From positions 55,312,679-55,376,678 of the forward strand of contig CAMGYJ010000004.1 in the NCBI GenBank assembly GCA_946122785.1: a stretch of 64,000 nt of DNA, read 5' to 3'. Made by a program: the position numbers and the translations under genes. Below are positions 18,468 through 30,900 of the stretch, in pieces. Position 1 is the stretch's first letter. Each line of letters begins with the position of its first letter. The notes under the pieces are model-generated. The model had not been told where the DNA came from. It worked only from the letters and a program-made list of their open reading frames with translations, and made no database searches. The stretch comes from Linum tenue (taxonomy: Eukaryota; Streptophyta; Magnoliopsida; Malpighiales; Linaceae).

Positions 18468-18522
18468 AAAAATTGACTCTATTGAGCTTTGAACCCGCGA
18501 CCTACAGACCTCGACAACTCTT

Positions 18523-19105
18523 CGTTTGAAACTTGGTATTAGGTCACACAAGTTTGCTTAATAAGCCGCATAAGATTTGAAGTTATTGTGACAATTTATG
18601 ATTAACATTTAACAATAATAGATACATGTCTACTGGTACTTGGAAATTCATGAATTTCCAATTACAATCCAACATAACTAATTATTTATTGCATCTGCTT
18701 ACTCACCAAATATATAATGATTTTTTTGTTATTGTATCTTGCCTTTTGTTGTCGTACTTCATTTTTTTATACAAGGTTGAATAGTTTCATTCAAACACAT
18801 AAGACAACTTTACAAAAAAGATTTAACATCGAGGTCAAACAAGAAAATGGCACTCGAATCATAAGGCTTGCTCTAATTTCAAGTTACCTTTTTAGGTTTA
18901 CTCATATTCAGTTGAGAACTTTTTAGGTTCATGAATGAATTTAGCATGTGATTATCCCAAATGTGAGAAAAGTTTGTTTGGCCTTTTTAAATTAATTAGA
19001 GGCTAAATTAGTACAAACTCATGTTTAGATTACATGGTTTGATGGAGATAATGAAATATAGGTAAAAAAGTTATCCCATAGCTAAGCGCGGGCCAATTAA
19101 CTAGT
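18523..19105. other. Intergenic AT-rich DNA
   Basis: No gene, RNA or transposon end could be supported. A 69-aa frame at 18717-18926 has no recognisable features. Confidence 0.4.
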
Positions 19106-19109
19106 CTTA

Positions 19110-19350
19110 CATAATAGTTGTAAGAAGTCTTACAAATATTTTACATGATGAATAATCACTTTACGTGATGAATGTTAACCTCGCATTACGTAAAATGCTA
19201 AGTTATTATGTAAACCTTATGTAACATTTTTTATTGAACTAATAAATCTTTACGTAATGGAAGTTCCTTTTCCGTAATGAATATTAACCTCGTGTAAGGT
19301 AAAGTGTTAAATCATTACGAAAGCCTTACATAACACTTCTAATTAACTGT
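19110..19350. repeat. Two diverged direct repeats of about 75-110 bp
   Basis: Similar phrases occur twice: TTACGTGATGAATGTTAACC... near 19160-19235 and TTCCGTAATGAATATTAACC... near 19269-19345, each ending in a TTA(C/T)(A/G)TAACA-like box. The units share an order of short TTACGTAA-type palindromes. Confidence 0.5.
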
Positions 19351-19749
19351 TACATAACAACCAATTGTCGTTTCGTAATTTATAAATAGTGGATGTGTAT
19401 TCTAAAACGCCGATTACCACTGTTTCGATAGTCAATATTCTAAATTGGTTTTTAATATATTATAACAATGCATACTCATGTAAGCTAATTAACTTTAAAT
19501 TATACTCACGAGTTCTTTTTTTTATTTACTGTTCTTAGGCCACTTTGCATGAAATTAGGTCCTTTAGCAAGTGCACAAGATATGGATATGGTGCATAATC
19601 TTAGGGTGCTTAACATGAGTAATCAAATATAAACCCTTCTTTCCAGTGGCTGTAGATCTAAGAGTTGTAAATTAAAGACATTTTATTTCCCCCTATTTTT
19701 CTTAATCGGATCATATCTTCTTTATTCTAACTCGGATTTCAAATTTTTT

Positions 19750-19990
19750 TTTTTTTGCACAGATGGAACGAGTTCATTGTGCTCTACAAAATAATATCCA
19801 TTTTCAATATTTTTGGGAAAAAAATTCATACCTCTCGTTACGAACTCCATATCATATGATATCTCCTTCGTTTTTAGTCGTTTTCGGAAATTTTTGCACA
19901 AAAGGAACGATTTAATCATGATCTATTGGATTTCAAAAATTTATGAGTGAAAAAATTTCATACCTCTCGTTACCAACTCCATATCATAGT
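19750..19990. repeat. Diverged tandem duplication of about 140 bp
   Basis: TTTTTGCACAGATGGAACGA followed by CATACCTCTCGTTACGAACT (19752-19857) recurs as TTTTTGCACAAAAGGAACGA and CATACCTCTCGTTACCAACT (19893-19987). The order is the same and the internal spacing similar. Confidence 0.6.
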
Positions 19991-20509
19991 ATACCACTCT
20001 AGTATGGGGTAGTATTTTTCATACCATATGGTATAGACTGGTAATAACTAGCTCAAATTTTTGTTCCAAAATATATCAAAGTGGATGTCATTTTGAAGAG
20101 CACAATTAATCTGATTTAACCGTACAAAAAAATTTAATTCTGACTTTAAGCGAATGAGAAATCGTCCGTTAAAGATTAATGGGAGAAAATTAAAGGTTTT
20201 TTAGGAAAAAGAAAGGGCGTTGATGTGGCAGATTCTGATTGAGTTATCCATATGATTATTGACCACAAGGTTATGCACCTAATCCACTCTCCTTAGCAAG
20301 TGCCGAGGATAACCACAACCGAGTTTCCTCCACTTTCAGAATTTCGTAGGAAAATTATTAGATAATTAACAGCATAAGTTATATTGCACTTTTCCTTAAG
20401 GAAATATTAATATTTTTTCCCACAAGTACTATTCACAAGTGTACTAATCTTCTACACCTAATTTCACTATAAGCTCTTTATTATCGGTAGATTTTCTAAT
20501 ATTAGGTTT

Positions 20510-20595
20510 TTTACACCACAATTTAATCAAATGTTATAAAAAAAATTTCTTAATGTGATCATATCATTAAATCATAAACCCTTTATAATTAGACT
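20510..20595. repeat. Dispersed repeat of about 75 bp; further copies near 22700 and 22855
   Basis: The phrase TTTAATCAAAT...TTCTTAATGTGAT...CATTA appears here, again at about 22700-22790 (TTTAATCAAATTTTATATTT, then CTTAACGTGATTTTATC), and partly at about 22855-22895 (TTCTTCACGTGATTTTATTG). The copies bracket the CGCGGTACCG array. Confidence 0.5.
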
Positions 20596-20614
20596 GATGT
20601 TTCCTCGGAAAAAC

Positions 20615-20840
20615 CAAATACCACCGCCGTGCGATGTTGATTTGATGTCTCGCGGTGGAAACTCTTGCGGTGTCGTTTGATCGAATGCACCGCTGATTGC
20701 TGAAATCGAGACGACCGTCAAATATCCGCCGCCGAATGTCGGCGCCGTTGATTTGATCGATGCACCTCTGAATGATGAAATCAACGTGACCGTCAAATAT
20801 CCACCGCCGTGCGATGTTGATTTGATCGATGCACCTCTGA
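20615..20840. repeat. Tandem array of about 70-bp GC-rich units
   Basis: Three units share CACCGCCG...GATGTTGATTTGATCGATGCACC followed by GAAATC...ACCGTCAAATATCC. The last two are nearly identical (CGTCAAATATCCRCCGCCG and GATTTGATCGATGCACCTCT recur). The array is GC-rich inside AT-rich surroundings. The frames opened by it are by-products. Confidence 0.6.
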
Positions 20841-21299
20841 CTTCTAACCAAGAACGACCGTTACTACGGTTCGCACCTCTCCAAACTACGTTCGAACGAG
20901 GGTGTTTAAGTTTTGAGGAATCTACGCTACCGCTACTCCTATGGAGATTCCTGTGGAGAGCTCCGCGACTACGACTAAGACTACAACTATGGAGATCCTT
21001 CCTGGAAGGAGAGCTCCGCGAAGGAGTTACAGAGAAAAAAGGTAAAGTTTGACAGATGTGTTTCTGTGTTGATTTGGTTGTCCCTCTCTCTCCTTGCAGG
21101 GTTGATTTTATCTAAAACCAACTTCGTAGTCTTCATGCTCTGTGGAACTGCTTCCTCAACTGCTCCGTCCTGAAATCCCACGTGTCTCAACTGCCTTGAT
21201 CTCCTCTTTCTGCTTTGCGTAAAAGTCACGTGCACACACATCAACTTTGTACCATGGTTCGAATCACGATACCGCCATCGATTAAAACAACATTGTTGT

Positions 21300-22370
21300 T
21301 TCACCCTCGTCACCGCGTACTCGCCGCTAGATTGTTGACCTCTCGGCGTCGTTGACCACACAAGCCTTCGTTGAACTCCGCGATGTTGCTTTGGCCTTGC
21401 GGCATCATTGAACTTCGCGGCATTGTCGCACTAGCAACGCCGCTAGATTCGCGACCGCGACATATCTCTCCACCGGAATGTTGTTTAGCTCGCGGCTTTA
21501 TCAACCACCGCGGTATCGCTGATTCCTCACGCGATATCGTTTTCAAGCTCCGCGGTGTCGTTTTCTTCTCCAAACAGTTCTGTTTGCTCTTTTTTTTTCA
21601 CGACATTGTTTAAATATTTAATCACTGTCGTTTGCTAATACAACGGTACCGTTGGGCTTACTCGCGGTACTGTTTTTAATTAAACGACACCGGTAACATA
21701 GCCAAAAAATTCCAATTCATTGAACCGCGGAATTTAGGCCCTTCACTTACCCGATATGATTTTTTTTATTTAATCGGCACCGCTTATCAAGGCCTCTCGC
21801 GGCATCGTTTTTAAATTCGCGGTACCGTTTTAATTCTCCGCGGTACCGATTTTCCCCTTCCAACAAGGAATAAAAATAATAATTAATTATAAACAAAAAA
21901 ACTCCTTCCCCGACACCTACACTAAAACGCGCGGCCCCTTTTATTTTCCAATAAACGGTGTCGTTTCCAGTGTCGCGGTACCGCTGAGCTTCCTTGCGGT
22001 ACCGTTTTAACTCATTCGCGATGTCGCTTGTCGCGGTGCCGTTTTTTAGCCAAACGACACCGTTTCCCAGTCTCGCGATGCCGTTGAGCTGTGAGGTTCG
22101 CTGCACCGTTTTATCTCTTCGCAGTATTGCTTGACTCCAAACGGTGTTGTTACTCTCCTCCTTCGACAAGGAAAAATAAAATAAAAAACATTTCTTGTCC
22201 AACAGCAACACATATCCTGCGCATGACTCACACAGGGTCTGCAATCAATGTCGTTTCAAGTACCGCGATACCGCGAGCCTCTTCTCGGTCTCGCTTAAAT
22301 TCTTCGTGGCATTGCTCGACTCCAAACGACATCGTTTTGGGCTTTTGGCCATGCGATATCGAAGTAATTG
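21300..22370. repeat. Degenerate short-motif array, core CGCGGTACCGTTTT
   Basis: About 25 variants of a TCGCGGTACCGTTTTAA-like motif occur over 1.1 kb, spaced roughly 15-50 bases apart. Examples are TCCGCGGTGTCGTTTTC (near 21548), ATTCGCGGTACCGTTTTAA (near 21815), CTTGCGGTACCGTTTTAAC (near 21993) and the opposite-strand AAACGACACCG (near 22054). The core CGGTACCG is palindromic, so copies read on both strands. Surrounding DNA is AT-rich. No protein-coding signal follows the array. Confidence 0.6.
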
Positions 22371-22905
22371 CTGTGACTCATTATTACGGCATTGAATTCA
22401 GGCAAAAAATATTCTAGGTGTAAACAACTGCCCATTACAAAAAAATTGCATAACACTTTTATATAACAGTTATATAATTACAAATATTCACATCAGCTTA
22501 ATCAAATAATTATTATCAACTAACGAAAGGGGAAATCTGCGTGCAACGCCTCCAAAGCTGCAAATTGACATTTTGTTGCTTTGGCTTGGTTGCTTAATTA
22601 GTTACATAACAAAATTTGAAAATCTAACTAAACATGTTTTTCTTTAATGGTTTCCACAATTCTTAAGACCACAACATAGAACAAAAGTAGACAACCGTAC
22701 TAAACATTACAACCGTTTAATCAAATTTTATATTTTCTTAACGTGATTTTATCATTTTACCATAAGTTCTTTATCATTAGACGACACAGTAGAAAAGATT
22801 TGTGTAAGACATTTTTTATAACAGTTATGTAATTACAAATATGCACAACATTTTCATCCAATTTTATATTTTCTTCACGTGATTTTATTGTAGACGATGC
22901 CGACT

Positions 22906-23230
22906 GTCACGACTGTGAACAGATGTCCAGCCAGCAGAAAGGCGTACGAGGAGGTGGCGCCGCCACCAAGGGGTGTTTCCGGCCGAAGAAGTCGGCACCC
23001 AACCCCGCTATCGTGCCGAGAAGATTAGAAAAGAGGGTTTGCTGGACGCAGGTTTGTTACGCCAACACTCTCACGATAGCGCCAACATGTTGGACGACCA
23101 CCAGTACGATGGTAAGGTGGTTAGGTCTACTCATGTGTTTTTCGCTAACAACGGTCATCCGTACCTAGACGTCGCGAAATCTTGCGATAACCGTACAAAA
23201 ACAGAGAAAAACAAGAGAGTTATATAATTA
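22906..23230 (+). other. GC-rich island, possible gene fragment
   Basis: A frame at 22973-23227 encodes a peptide with KIRKEGLLDAG and HVFFANNGHPYLDVAK. It reads less randomly than the surroundings but is not recognised. It could be part of a captured or dead gene. Confidence 0.3.
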
Positions 23231-23706
23231 ATTTTCCCAAATACAAATTCGTCCCTCTTTTTTGCCCAAATATACATAAGAAAGAGAAAAAAAACTAATA
23301 ATCTTGTATAAAAATATTAGAAAACTGAGTGCCCCAATTTGAAGTATCACCCACCACAAGAAGAAAGAAAAAAAGAGTTGACAAAGGGGAATATTTGATG
23401 ACTTTGCTGGTTGTAATTGTAATTATGGATTCTATAATAATTAAGGGGTTGCTTAGTCACTTGACTAACTCCCTCTCAACACTTAGATCTGGACATACTA
23501 ATCTGACGGTTAAAAAATAGTAAGTGATTTTTAATTAATGACATCGGTAGTTTGGGTATTATGAAAAATTATAAAGTATACAATTCATATTTACAAACAA
23601 TACAAACATACAAACATTACAAACTAAAACGACAATATATACAAACAGATTTATAAACAATACAAAGTAGACCGACAAACAATACAAATCATACAAAATA
23701 AAAAAA

Positions 23707-23777
23707 AACAATCAGGTTGACTTTGGAGGCTCTATTCCTTTATAGAGGGTTCCGTCCCAAAGTCAATCCGGTTGTTT
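23707..23777. repeat. Imperfect palindrome (hairpin) 1
   Basis: The left arm AACAATCAGGTTGACTTTGG pairs with the right arm CCAAAGTCAATCCGGTTGTT around a short centre. A related hairpin lies about 80 bases downstream. Confidence 0.65.
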
Positions 23778-23856
23778 TTTTTTTCACATACGAACATTAA
23801 AAACATGGTGGTAAAAAATGACAAACTAGACCAACAAACCATACAAAATAGAAAAA

Positions 23857-23926
23857 CACCCGGTTGACTTTGGAGGTTACATCTCTATATAGAGAAGTTT
23901 CACCCAAAAGTCAATCAGGTTGTTTT
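23857..23926. repeat. Imperfect palindrome (hairpin) 2
   Basis: The left arm CCGGTTGACTTTGG pairs with CAAAAGTCAATCAGG across a TCTATATAGAG centre. It shares the GGTTGACTTTGGAGG arm with hairpin 1. Confidence 0.65.
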
Positions 23927-24353
23927 TTAGACATAAAATACATTACAAACATGAGTGACAAAAATGACTAACATGGTGGTCAAAAATAACAAATCTTACA
24001 AAAATTACAAAAGAAACCGATAAACATATCAAAATAACAAAACTTACAAACATTACAAAAGAAACGACAAATAATACAAAACATACTAACCGTACATAAT
24101 ACCACTATTTACAATACAAATCGGTAAACTTGTATTACAAATCAATGAATACAAAGTATACAAATCATAACATAAAAGTATACAAACTAGAAAAACGAAC
24201 ATTACAAATTACAATATATACAAAATAGTCATATAAATATTACAAATATAATAGACAAAAATGACAAACAAGATTAATAAACTATACAAACCGAATTGAT
24301 AAAAACATTACGAACTCAACGTATAAACATTACAATATAGGTCGACAAACATC

Positions 24354-24605
24354 ATGAATTCAGCACTGCCGCCGAAAAATCCTCTTCCATCGTCTTTGGT
24401 CGCCGGAAAGCCTCCTCCACCAAAAAAGCCAACTGGAAAACTCTCTCTCTCACTCTCTCTGGGCAACGCACTCAAAACTAATCGGGAATGGGATAAGCCA
24501 ATGGCCGCCGAAAACTCATCACCACTAAAAATCCCTCACGCGGTGGCCGCAGGAAGCCCGAAAACCCAGCACGGAAAAAACCTTGAACAGGAAAGTGTTT
24601 TCTAA
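24354..24605 (+). other. Short GC-rich open frame of unknown origin
   Basis: An 83-aa frame is Pro/Lys/Ser-rich (KPPPPKKPTGK) and starts at the edge of the low-complexity tract. No family is recognised; it may be a captured fragment. Confidence 0.2.
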
Positions 24606-24952
24606 GTATTTAATAATGAAAAAAATAAAAATCCATGTAATTACTACTTTACCTTTTATTAATTGATCAATCTGAACCATTGAATTTTAATGAAATGAAA
24701 GGACTGAAATTAACTTAGCCACCTCATCTTAAAGCCCTAGCTAGGGGCATCTGATGTTTCTTCCACGACCTCCGTAGGACCTCAAATTATACTCGTTTGG
24801 CTATTTCCCGCTTTTTTCAGATCTATTCTTTCGAGTTGTCCAAGCAGGTGTCAAATCTATTCGTATAATGTTTACTGTTGTGGATCGAAATCCAGAAAAA
24901 TTTGGGGTCTAGAATGACAGACCAGAACATTTAATGCAAGATGATGGCAGTA

Positions 24953-27900
24953 TCACATCTGAGGTCTCGTTTGAACGATATAGATTTTGCCATCTCGTAC
25001 CACGCCTTCAATGTCTTGTGGAGATCCATACAACTCCTCAACTGCATGCCCGGCACTCGCAATCTTCGAGAGAGTCGACTTCTGGAAGTTGTCGTCGATC
25101 ATCAGCGGATCAGACGAGTAGTCCAGCACCACTTTCTCTTCTTCGTCCATTGGCACACTGCATGATCGAGAGTGGAAGGCAGATGAACTTTCAATGAAGG
25201 AGAGGGGGATTAACAATAATGATAGCATTTCTGGACAACGAGGAAAGCTTTTACCTGTCATACAAGCCTGCACCGGCATAGCCTTCAAGATCTTCGCCGT
25301 TGGAGTCCGAACGAAAGATGATTGAGCGTCTGATGAAGAGGCCAATTGGTTTGCTAGGATAACCCAGAACCTGAAAGCGTATGGCTCATAATTAGTTTGT
25401 GGCCTTGTTTTTTTTTATTTGACGTATTCCGTGCAAGGTAGTCACAGCTTTGTTTACCAGTGGAGAGTCCAGGTCATTTTTATTGCAGATGAAACTCAAA
25501 GCACGACCAGGATAAGCTCCAACGAGAGTTTCTCCAAGCCCTTTCACCACCTGCAGCGAGAAGAAGTGGGTTTTAAAATCAAGACTATCCAATAGGACGA
25601 GCAGTAGTAAAGTTGGCGGTAGAGAGGAAAGAACCTCAGCATATATCTCTGAGGCGTTTCCTGAGGATGGATTTGTCGTGTGGATGACGAATGCATAATC
25701 AGCGTTTATGATTTCTTGCACCAGGACAGCCATGCACAGATAATCATGCTCCAGCTTTATTTTCTTCGTGCTGAAGTATGCTCTCTCGTTCCACTTGGAC
25801 GCCCAGACCTGGGATTTGGAAGCAGTCATTCATCACAGCAATCTCAAAAACCAAACGAACCTTTTCAACAAGGCGCCAACTGTTCTGGTGTTTAGTTTTA
25901 AGGTCATGACGGCACATATATTGGCAATGTTACAAGCATGGCGTTTCAGAAAACGCTGGAAGCCAACATCCCCTCTCGGCAAATGTGCAAGTATATGGTA
26001 ATGTTGATCTAATTCACAGACTCCAAGTTAACAGACATCAAGTGGGCTATCGTTATGGCGATTAGACGATGAGATATGATTGCCACACAAGAGTTCCATA
26101 AAGTAGTAACTGGTTACTTCCAGTTGGTCCTAGGTGCTGAGAGGAGCCTTACCTTCTTAATAGCAGTCCATGCTTGCTCCCATCTCTTCTCCCCTTCGTC
26201 ACCTGGCCAAGGCATCCCAGAACTCTTCATCTTGGTTTTCAACTCTTTAACCTGAAATCAATTGTATCCTTCTACAAATAAAGCTCAATTTATCATGTTC
26301 TTAGCTAGCATTGCTTGCAACAAAGGTAAGCATCATAGTCTGAGAAGATGGACTACGGTACGAAAAGGACCCAACAGTTTGGCCTGTCATGCAGTTAACA
26401 TTTTGATAAGGAAAGGGTGCAAGAGGGACACACTTATCCGCACGCCAATAAACTCTTATGGTTATTTTGTCATAGAAAATACCAAAGAAGTCAGCTGTGA
26501 GCGCTTGGGATTTTCAGTTTACGAACCAGCTGTGGTGGAGGTAACAGCTCTAAAACAGTCTCTCGAATCTCCCCGAGAACAGCAAACTCTCCTCCATCCA
26601 ACTTTCCCTTCAACAGTTGGAGCTTCTTCTCAACGTCCTGCCATTGAGGTGTCAAGAGGACATGTGAGACCAAAAGAATGAGGAAATTCTTCTCAAAATG
26701 TTGTGAGATGAAATCTCCACCTTATTCAAACCATCCGCTAGAACCTCTTCAAAAACTCCGAAAGGTAAGGCCACTGATGTCGGAACACCGATCGATGAGG
26801 GAACTTTTCCCTTCAGATATGAGATATTGCGGGACTTGGCACCAACCTGGCAATTAGTTCCACCGACACATCAACAATGAATTGAAGAGTGATCCAGCAT
26901 CAACTGATGATTGCGTTAACCTAATGAAGTAAATAGAAAGTTACCATTTCGCCAGTGAACTCGTCAGATGATATGGCATATTTCCCCTTGAATTGCTTTT
27001 TGACCAACTTCATAGATGAGGTACCAACTTCTGTTGAGCCAGTTGAACTGTAACTTTCCAGCTCATCCTCTTTTACTTCGCTGCAATTCAGTACAAAAAT
27101 TTACTACTTATTAGTTCACAGCACATAATACACAAGGAATTTGCTATTTGGTCGCACATTCATGTGTATCCACCATCAAAACCACTTCACCTATTGAGAG
27201 TACCTGTAGACTACATCTGCAGAAGTAGGTTTCAGACGCAATAGTTTTCCTTCTCTCACTTTGAGGTCGTCCAAAATGTTAGGGTCAAAACATGTAGCAA
27301 AGCAAACCTGCCGTTGATTTACACTTCCTTCTCAGTAATCACATCTTGAATATTTTTTATAATTGCATCTGAATTTACTAAACTGATACCTTGCCGTTTC
27401 TTGCACGGACAGATACATGTGATAGGACATCAGGCATGTCAGCTGTTAGCACAGCAACTGCGCCATCTGGTATTTCCTCTTCACCTTTCACTCTTCTTGC
27501 AACTACTATCGTAGGGCGGTCATAAGTTTTGTTCTGTACTGTGAGCAACTCCTCCACAACAACAACGTACCCAACTGCTTCCACTGGACTGATAACCTGC
27601 CAACTGCTTGCCACCAGCCAATAGTATTGCAGATTAACGTGTACACAATCAGGCATTTGAAAAGCATATTTCGTCGAGCCATAACAAGATACCTAGTATT
27701 AAGTTGAATAATACAAGTTCAATGCTGATATAAAATTTTTTCTCATCCTTATGACATCAATAGTCTTGTTATTCCACCCAAAAAAATAGTCTTGTTAACC
27801 ATCCTTAGAATCTTTGAGAGGTTCATTTACTAACCTTCCAAGATTTGCAGTCTTTCGTAAAACTGGATCAAGTCTATTAAGAAGTGAGGACAGAGCAGCA

Positions 27901-30900
27901 GCGGAACCACCACGGATCACCTCTTCCGTGAATATATTCACCTGTAATAAGAAATATATAAGGGCCGTGCATACACAAACATAATGTGCATGCGGAAGAA
28001 GTTATAAATCAGAGGAAAGAGTAGCGTACAGCCCACTGATCTACTCCAAGCAGTGATCCAAGATACTCTGCTGATGGCTGGAGAAGTTGCTGATACCACT
28101 CTGCCTTCTCAGTAAGGGAAAGGCGTGTTCTGTCCAAGATTGATTTTGCATATAACGCCCAGTTGCTACTCTTTGAGTTGCACATATTCATGGCATGATT
28201 CCATCCCTGGATAAGCCATGAACAACACAACATATCCCAAACGTTCAGGAGGCTCGGTAGTATCAAAATGAACGCGAAATGATGGCTGAGCCAGGGGTAT
28301 CCCGAAACTCAATATACCTTTAAGCAGTAGATAAGATCTTCATTATTATCCGATGAAAGTGCGAGATTCTCAACCACCAAAGTAATGAAATACATCATTT
28401 TCTGCAAAATGAGCAAGTAGGCAGTCAAAATCTTAAAAGGGGAGAGAAAACATAAGCAGTTCAGCCAATAGAGAAATTCAAAGCATAGTAGTGTATAGCG
28501 GACCCAAAAAGTTTAAGTTAATAACACAACATACCTCAGGGCCAGCATCATTTAATTCCTCATATCCTCTTTCGATGGCTGTCCTAACAGCAGAATCAAG
28601 GGCGATGTCTAAAAACAAAACATCCTTCAGACGAGAATTAGCCTTGACCAGTGATGGCCTAAGCTCCTGACGAGCTTCAAGCAAACCCTATAAAGGGTTA
28701 AATATCGAATATATCAGCGACAAGGAGAGTGCATATCATCGACTTGAAACAAAAGCCAGGTTCTAGACATGCATTCAATTACCTCAAGAAGTGCTTCCAC
28801 ATTCCTGTCCTCCACATGTTGTAGGACATATTGAAGCAATTCCTGTTTCAAGAGACACAAATGAAGACAAGTGGTACTTCCAAAAATCTATGCTTGCTCG
28901 ACATCTAGAAAATCAATTGAAATCAGAAATGCATATGTTACCGGAAAGCCAGATGGTAACCCTGAGACTGGATTTATCTGCACCCCAACCATAAAACCTT
29001 GCCCCTGCCAAGAATTATAAGTACATTCCCATCAAATCATTGAAAAGAGAGTATGCAATAGGGGATTCTATTGACTAGTTTTTTTTATTAATAAATGGTC
29101 TATTGACTAGTTACCTCTGCTCTATAACCCATACAATTTGCAACAGCAGACTCGAGATCCGCACCTGAATGCACTGCCTACAATCAAATGAGATCGAATA
29201 ATAAATATGACAGAAGCCAAATCCACATATGGTTATAGGAAAAACACAACTTCATCAACAGAAACAAAACGAAGGCTGTTCCAACCAAATAAGCACATGA
29301 TCTCATAGAAGATGTTTACTTTTGGCTTCCACACCTCCTAACTAGTTGCCCACCACTTGAATTTCAGGATTAAGATGAGAACTTTAATCATCCTCTGGTT
29401 ATAACTCAGTTAATGCAGAATGAAGATGAGAACATTAATTAGGAAAAAGAAACCCAGAGTGAAGGCATTCCCCAGCTCAGCCCTCGATTCAACTGAAAAA
29501 CTAAACAACAAGTAAGCAACAGAACATCAAGCTTATGCTGATAAATGGTTGAGGAAATGACCTTCAAGGTCCTCATATAGCTTCCAAGATCGCGCAGAAG
29601 ACCATCCTTTTGATCTCTTCTGAAATTTGGTTCAGAATGTATGGCACGATCGTAACTTAGAAGTCGCTCTTTTGTGATTCCGTTTTCGTTCAAAGTTTTC
29701 CAATAAACACCGAGGTCAAAGTCGCAATTGATGTAATCAATCAATGCCTGGAAGAAAGGTCGTCCTTCAGAAGCTTGTAGAACCAAGAAAATTAATAGGA
29801 AAGTTGATGAAATGATAAATCACAATACCTGACAGATTATAACATCATCAGGGCTAGTGTTGTTGTGCAATTTTTGGTGCCATTCTTCCATCATTCCACC
29901 TTTGCATTCATTATTTCTCTTGAATCAACAAATCCATGTGTTAGACAGATATGTCAGAGACGGTAAAGAAAAGAGGAATGATGTCAATGTGAGGAAAGTG
30001 ACACATGCTATTACAGACCTGAATAACCAATATTTCATCACGAATACGCTGTCCAACATCTCCTTCGCCTCCTCTTCCAACAGTTGACATTATCAGTCGC
30101 AAAAACTCTCTGTACTGTGGATAGGAACTATAAATATCCTGGAGCAAGTCAGTAAGCCTATCCTGGGCTTTACTAATCTCACTGCAACAACATACAAAAA
30201 ATTATTAGTATTCTGCATTATATCACGTATATGTGAAGTTGTGGACCAGGGAGTAGTTTTCATGGGATTTAAATAACAGAGGAAGCAAGAGGAGAAAAAA
30301 CACGTAAACCTTTCACATCAGTGTTATGAACCAACAAAAACAATTTGGCAACCATTTCATGCAAGCAGAAGCCTTATAAGATTTACCGTGGTTTGACATT
30401 GTAGTTTTTGTTCCATATAAGCTGCCGTGTAGCCATAAACCTCATCCACACAAAGATAGCGGCAACACCCAAGACTCCAGCATCCTTGGCTTGATCCATC
30501 AAATCAGATGCGATATTAAACCTAGAAGATAAAGGCACAACAAAAATGACCTTCAGATCATCATACAAACCTAAATCTGATCATACAGGATTGAAATTCA
30601 TGAACTGTAAATTTCTAAAATATGCACAAATTGTAACCGGTGCATGAATGACTTCTGTGCTTCCTCTTCCATCTCTGCGATTCGATCCAATGTTCTCTTT
30701 GCCGTACCTCTTCCATCACCTGCGTCCTTTTCTCAAGAAAATTTCAGTCAATTAATTTGGAAAGGCTATGAGACAGAGTACATGAACGAATTCATGAGAT
30801 TATCTAACAGAGAGAAACCTTTTGCACTTGCTTAGGTACGCTGGCAAATTCAACGTAGAAGTCTGAGCCTTTGTTCTTTATCCAGTTTCCCCTGGACAAG

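Larger units (their letters stand above)
18194..18512 (-). mobile_element. Retroposon-like unit carrying two 5S rRNA copies
   Basis: A 10-bp direct repeat GACAACTCTT flanks the unit (18184-18193 and 18513-18522). A T run immediately follows the left copy, which is a poly(A) tail on the minus strand. In minus-strand order the unit has a B-box-like GCGGGTTCAAAGC (near 18498-18486), a 5S copy, an 11-base spacer, a second 5S copy, an A/T-rich tail and poly(A). This looks like reverse transcription of a pol III transcript. A decayed Cassandra-type TRIM element, whose LTRs carry 5S sequence, is the main alternative. Confidence 0.55.
23575..24350. repeat. Low-complexity ACAAACATTACAAA tract
   Basis: Nearly 800 bases are dominated by irregular ACAAAC / ATTACAAA / ATACAAA phrases with almost no G on this strand. 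Two hairpin-forming inserts (23707-23777 and 23857-23926) interrupt it. Confidence 0.65.

Noticed and set aside
20753..22417. Several overlapping 60-165 aa frames in the GC-rich arrays
   Set aside because: They arise from the repeat arrays, occur on both strands and in several frames, and encode nothing recognisable.
19110..24350. CRISPR-like or regularly spaced repeat array
   Set aside because: Repeats here are diverged and irregularly spaced, and the window is clearly plant nuclear DNA.
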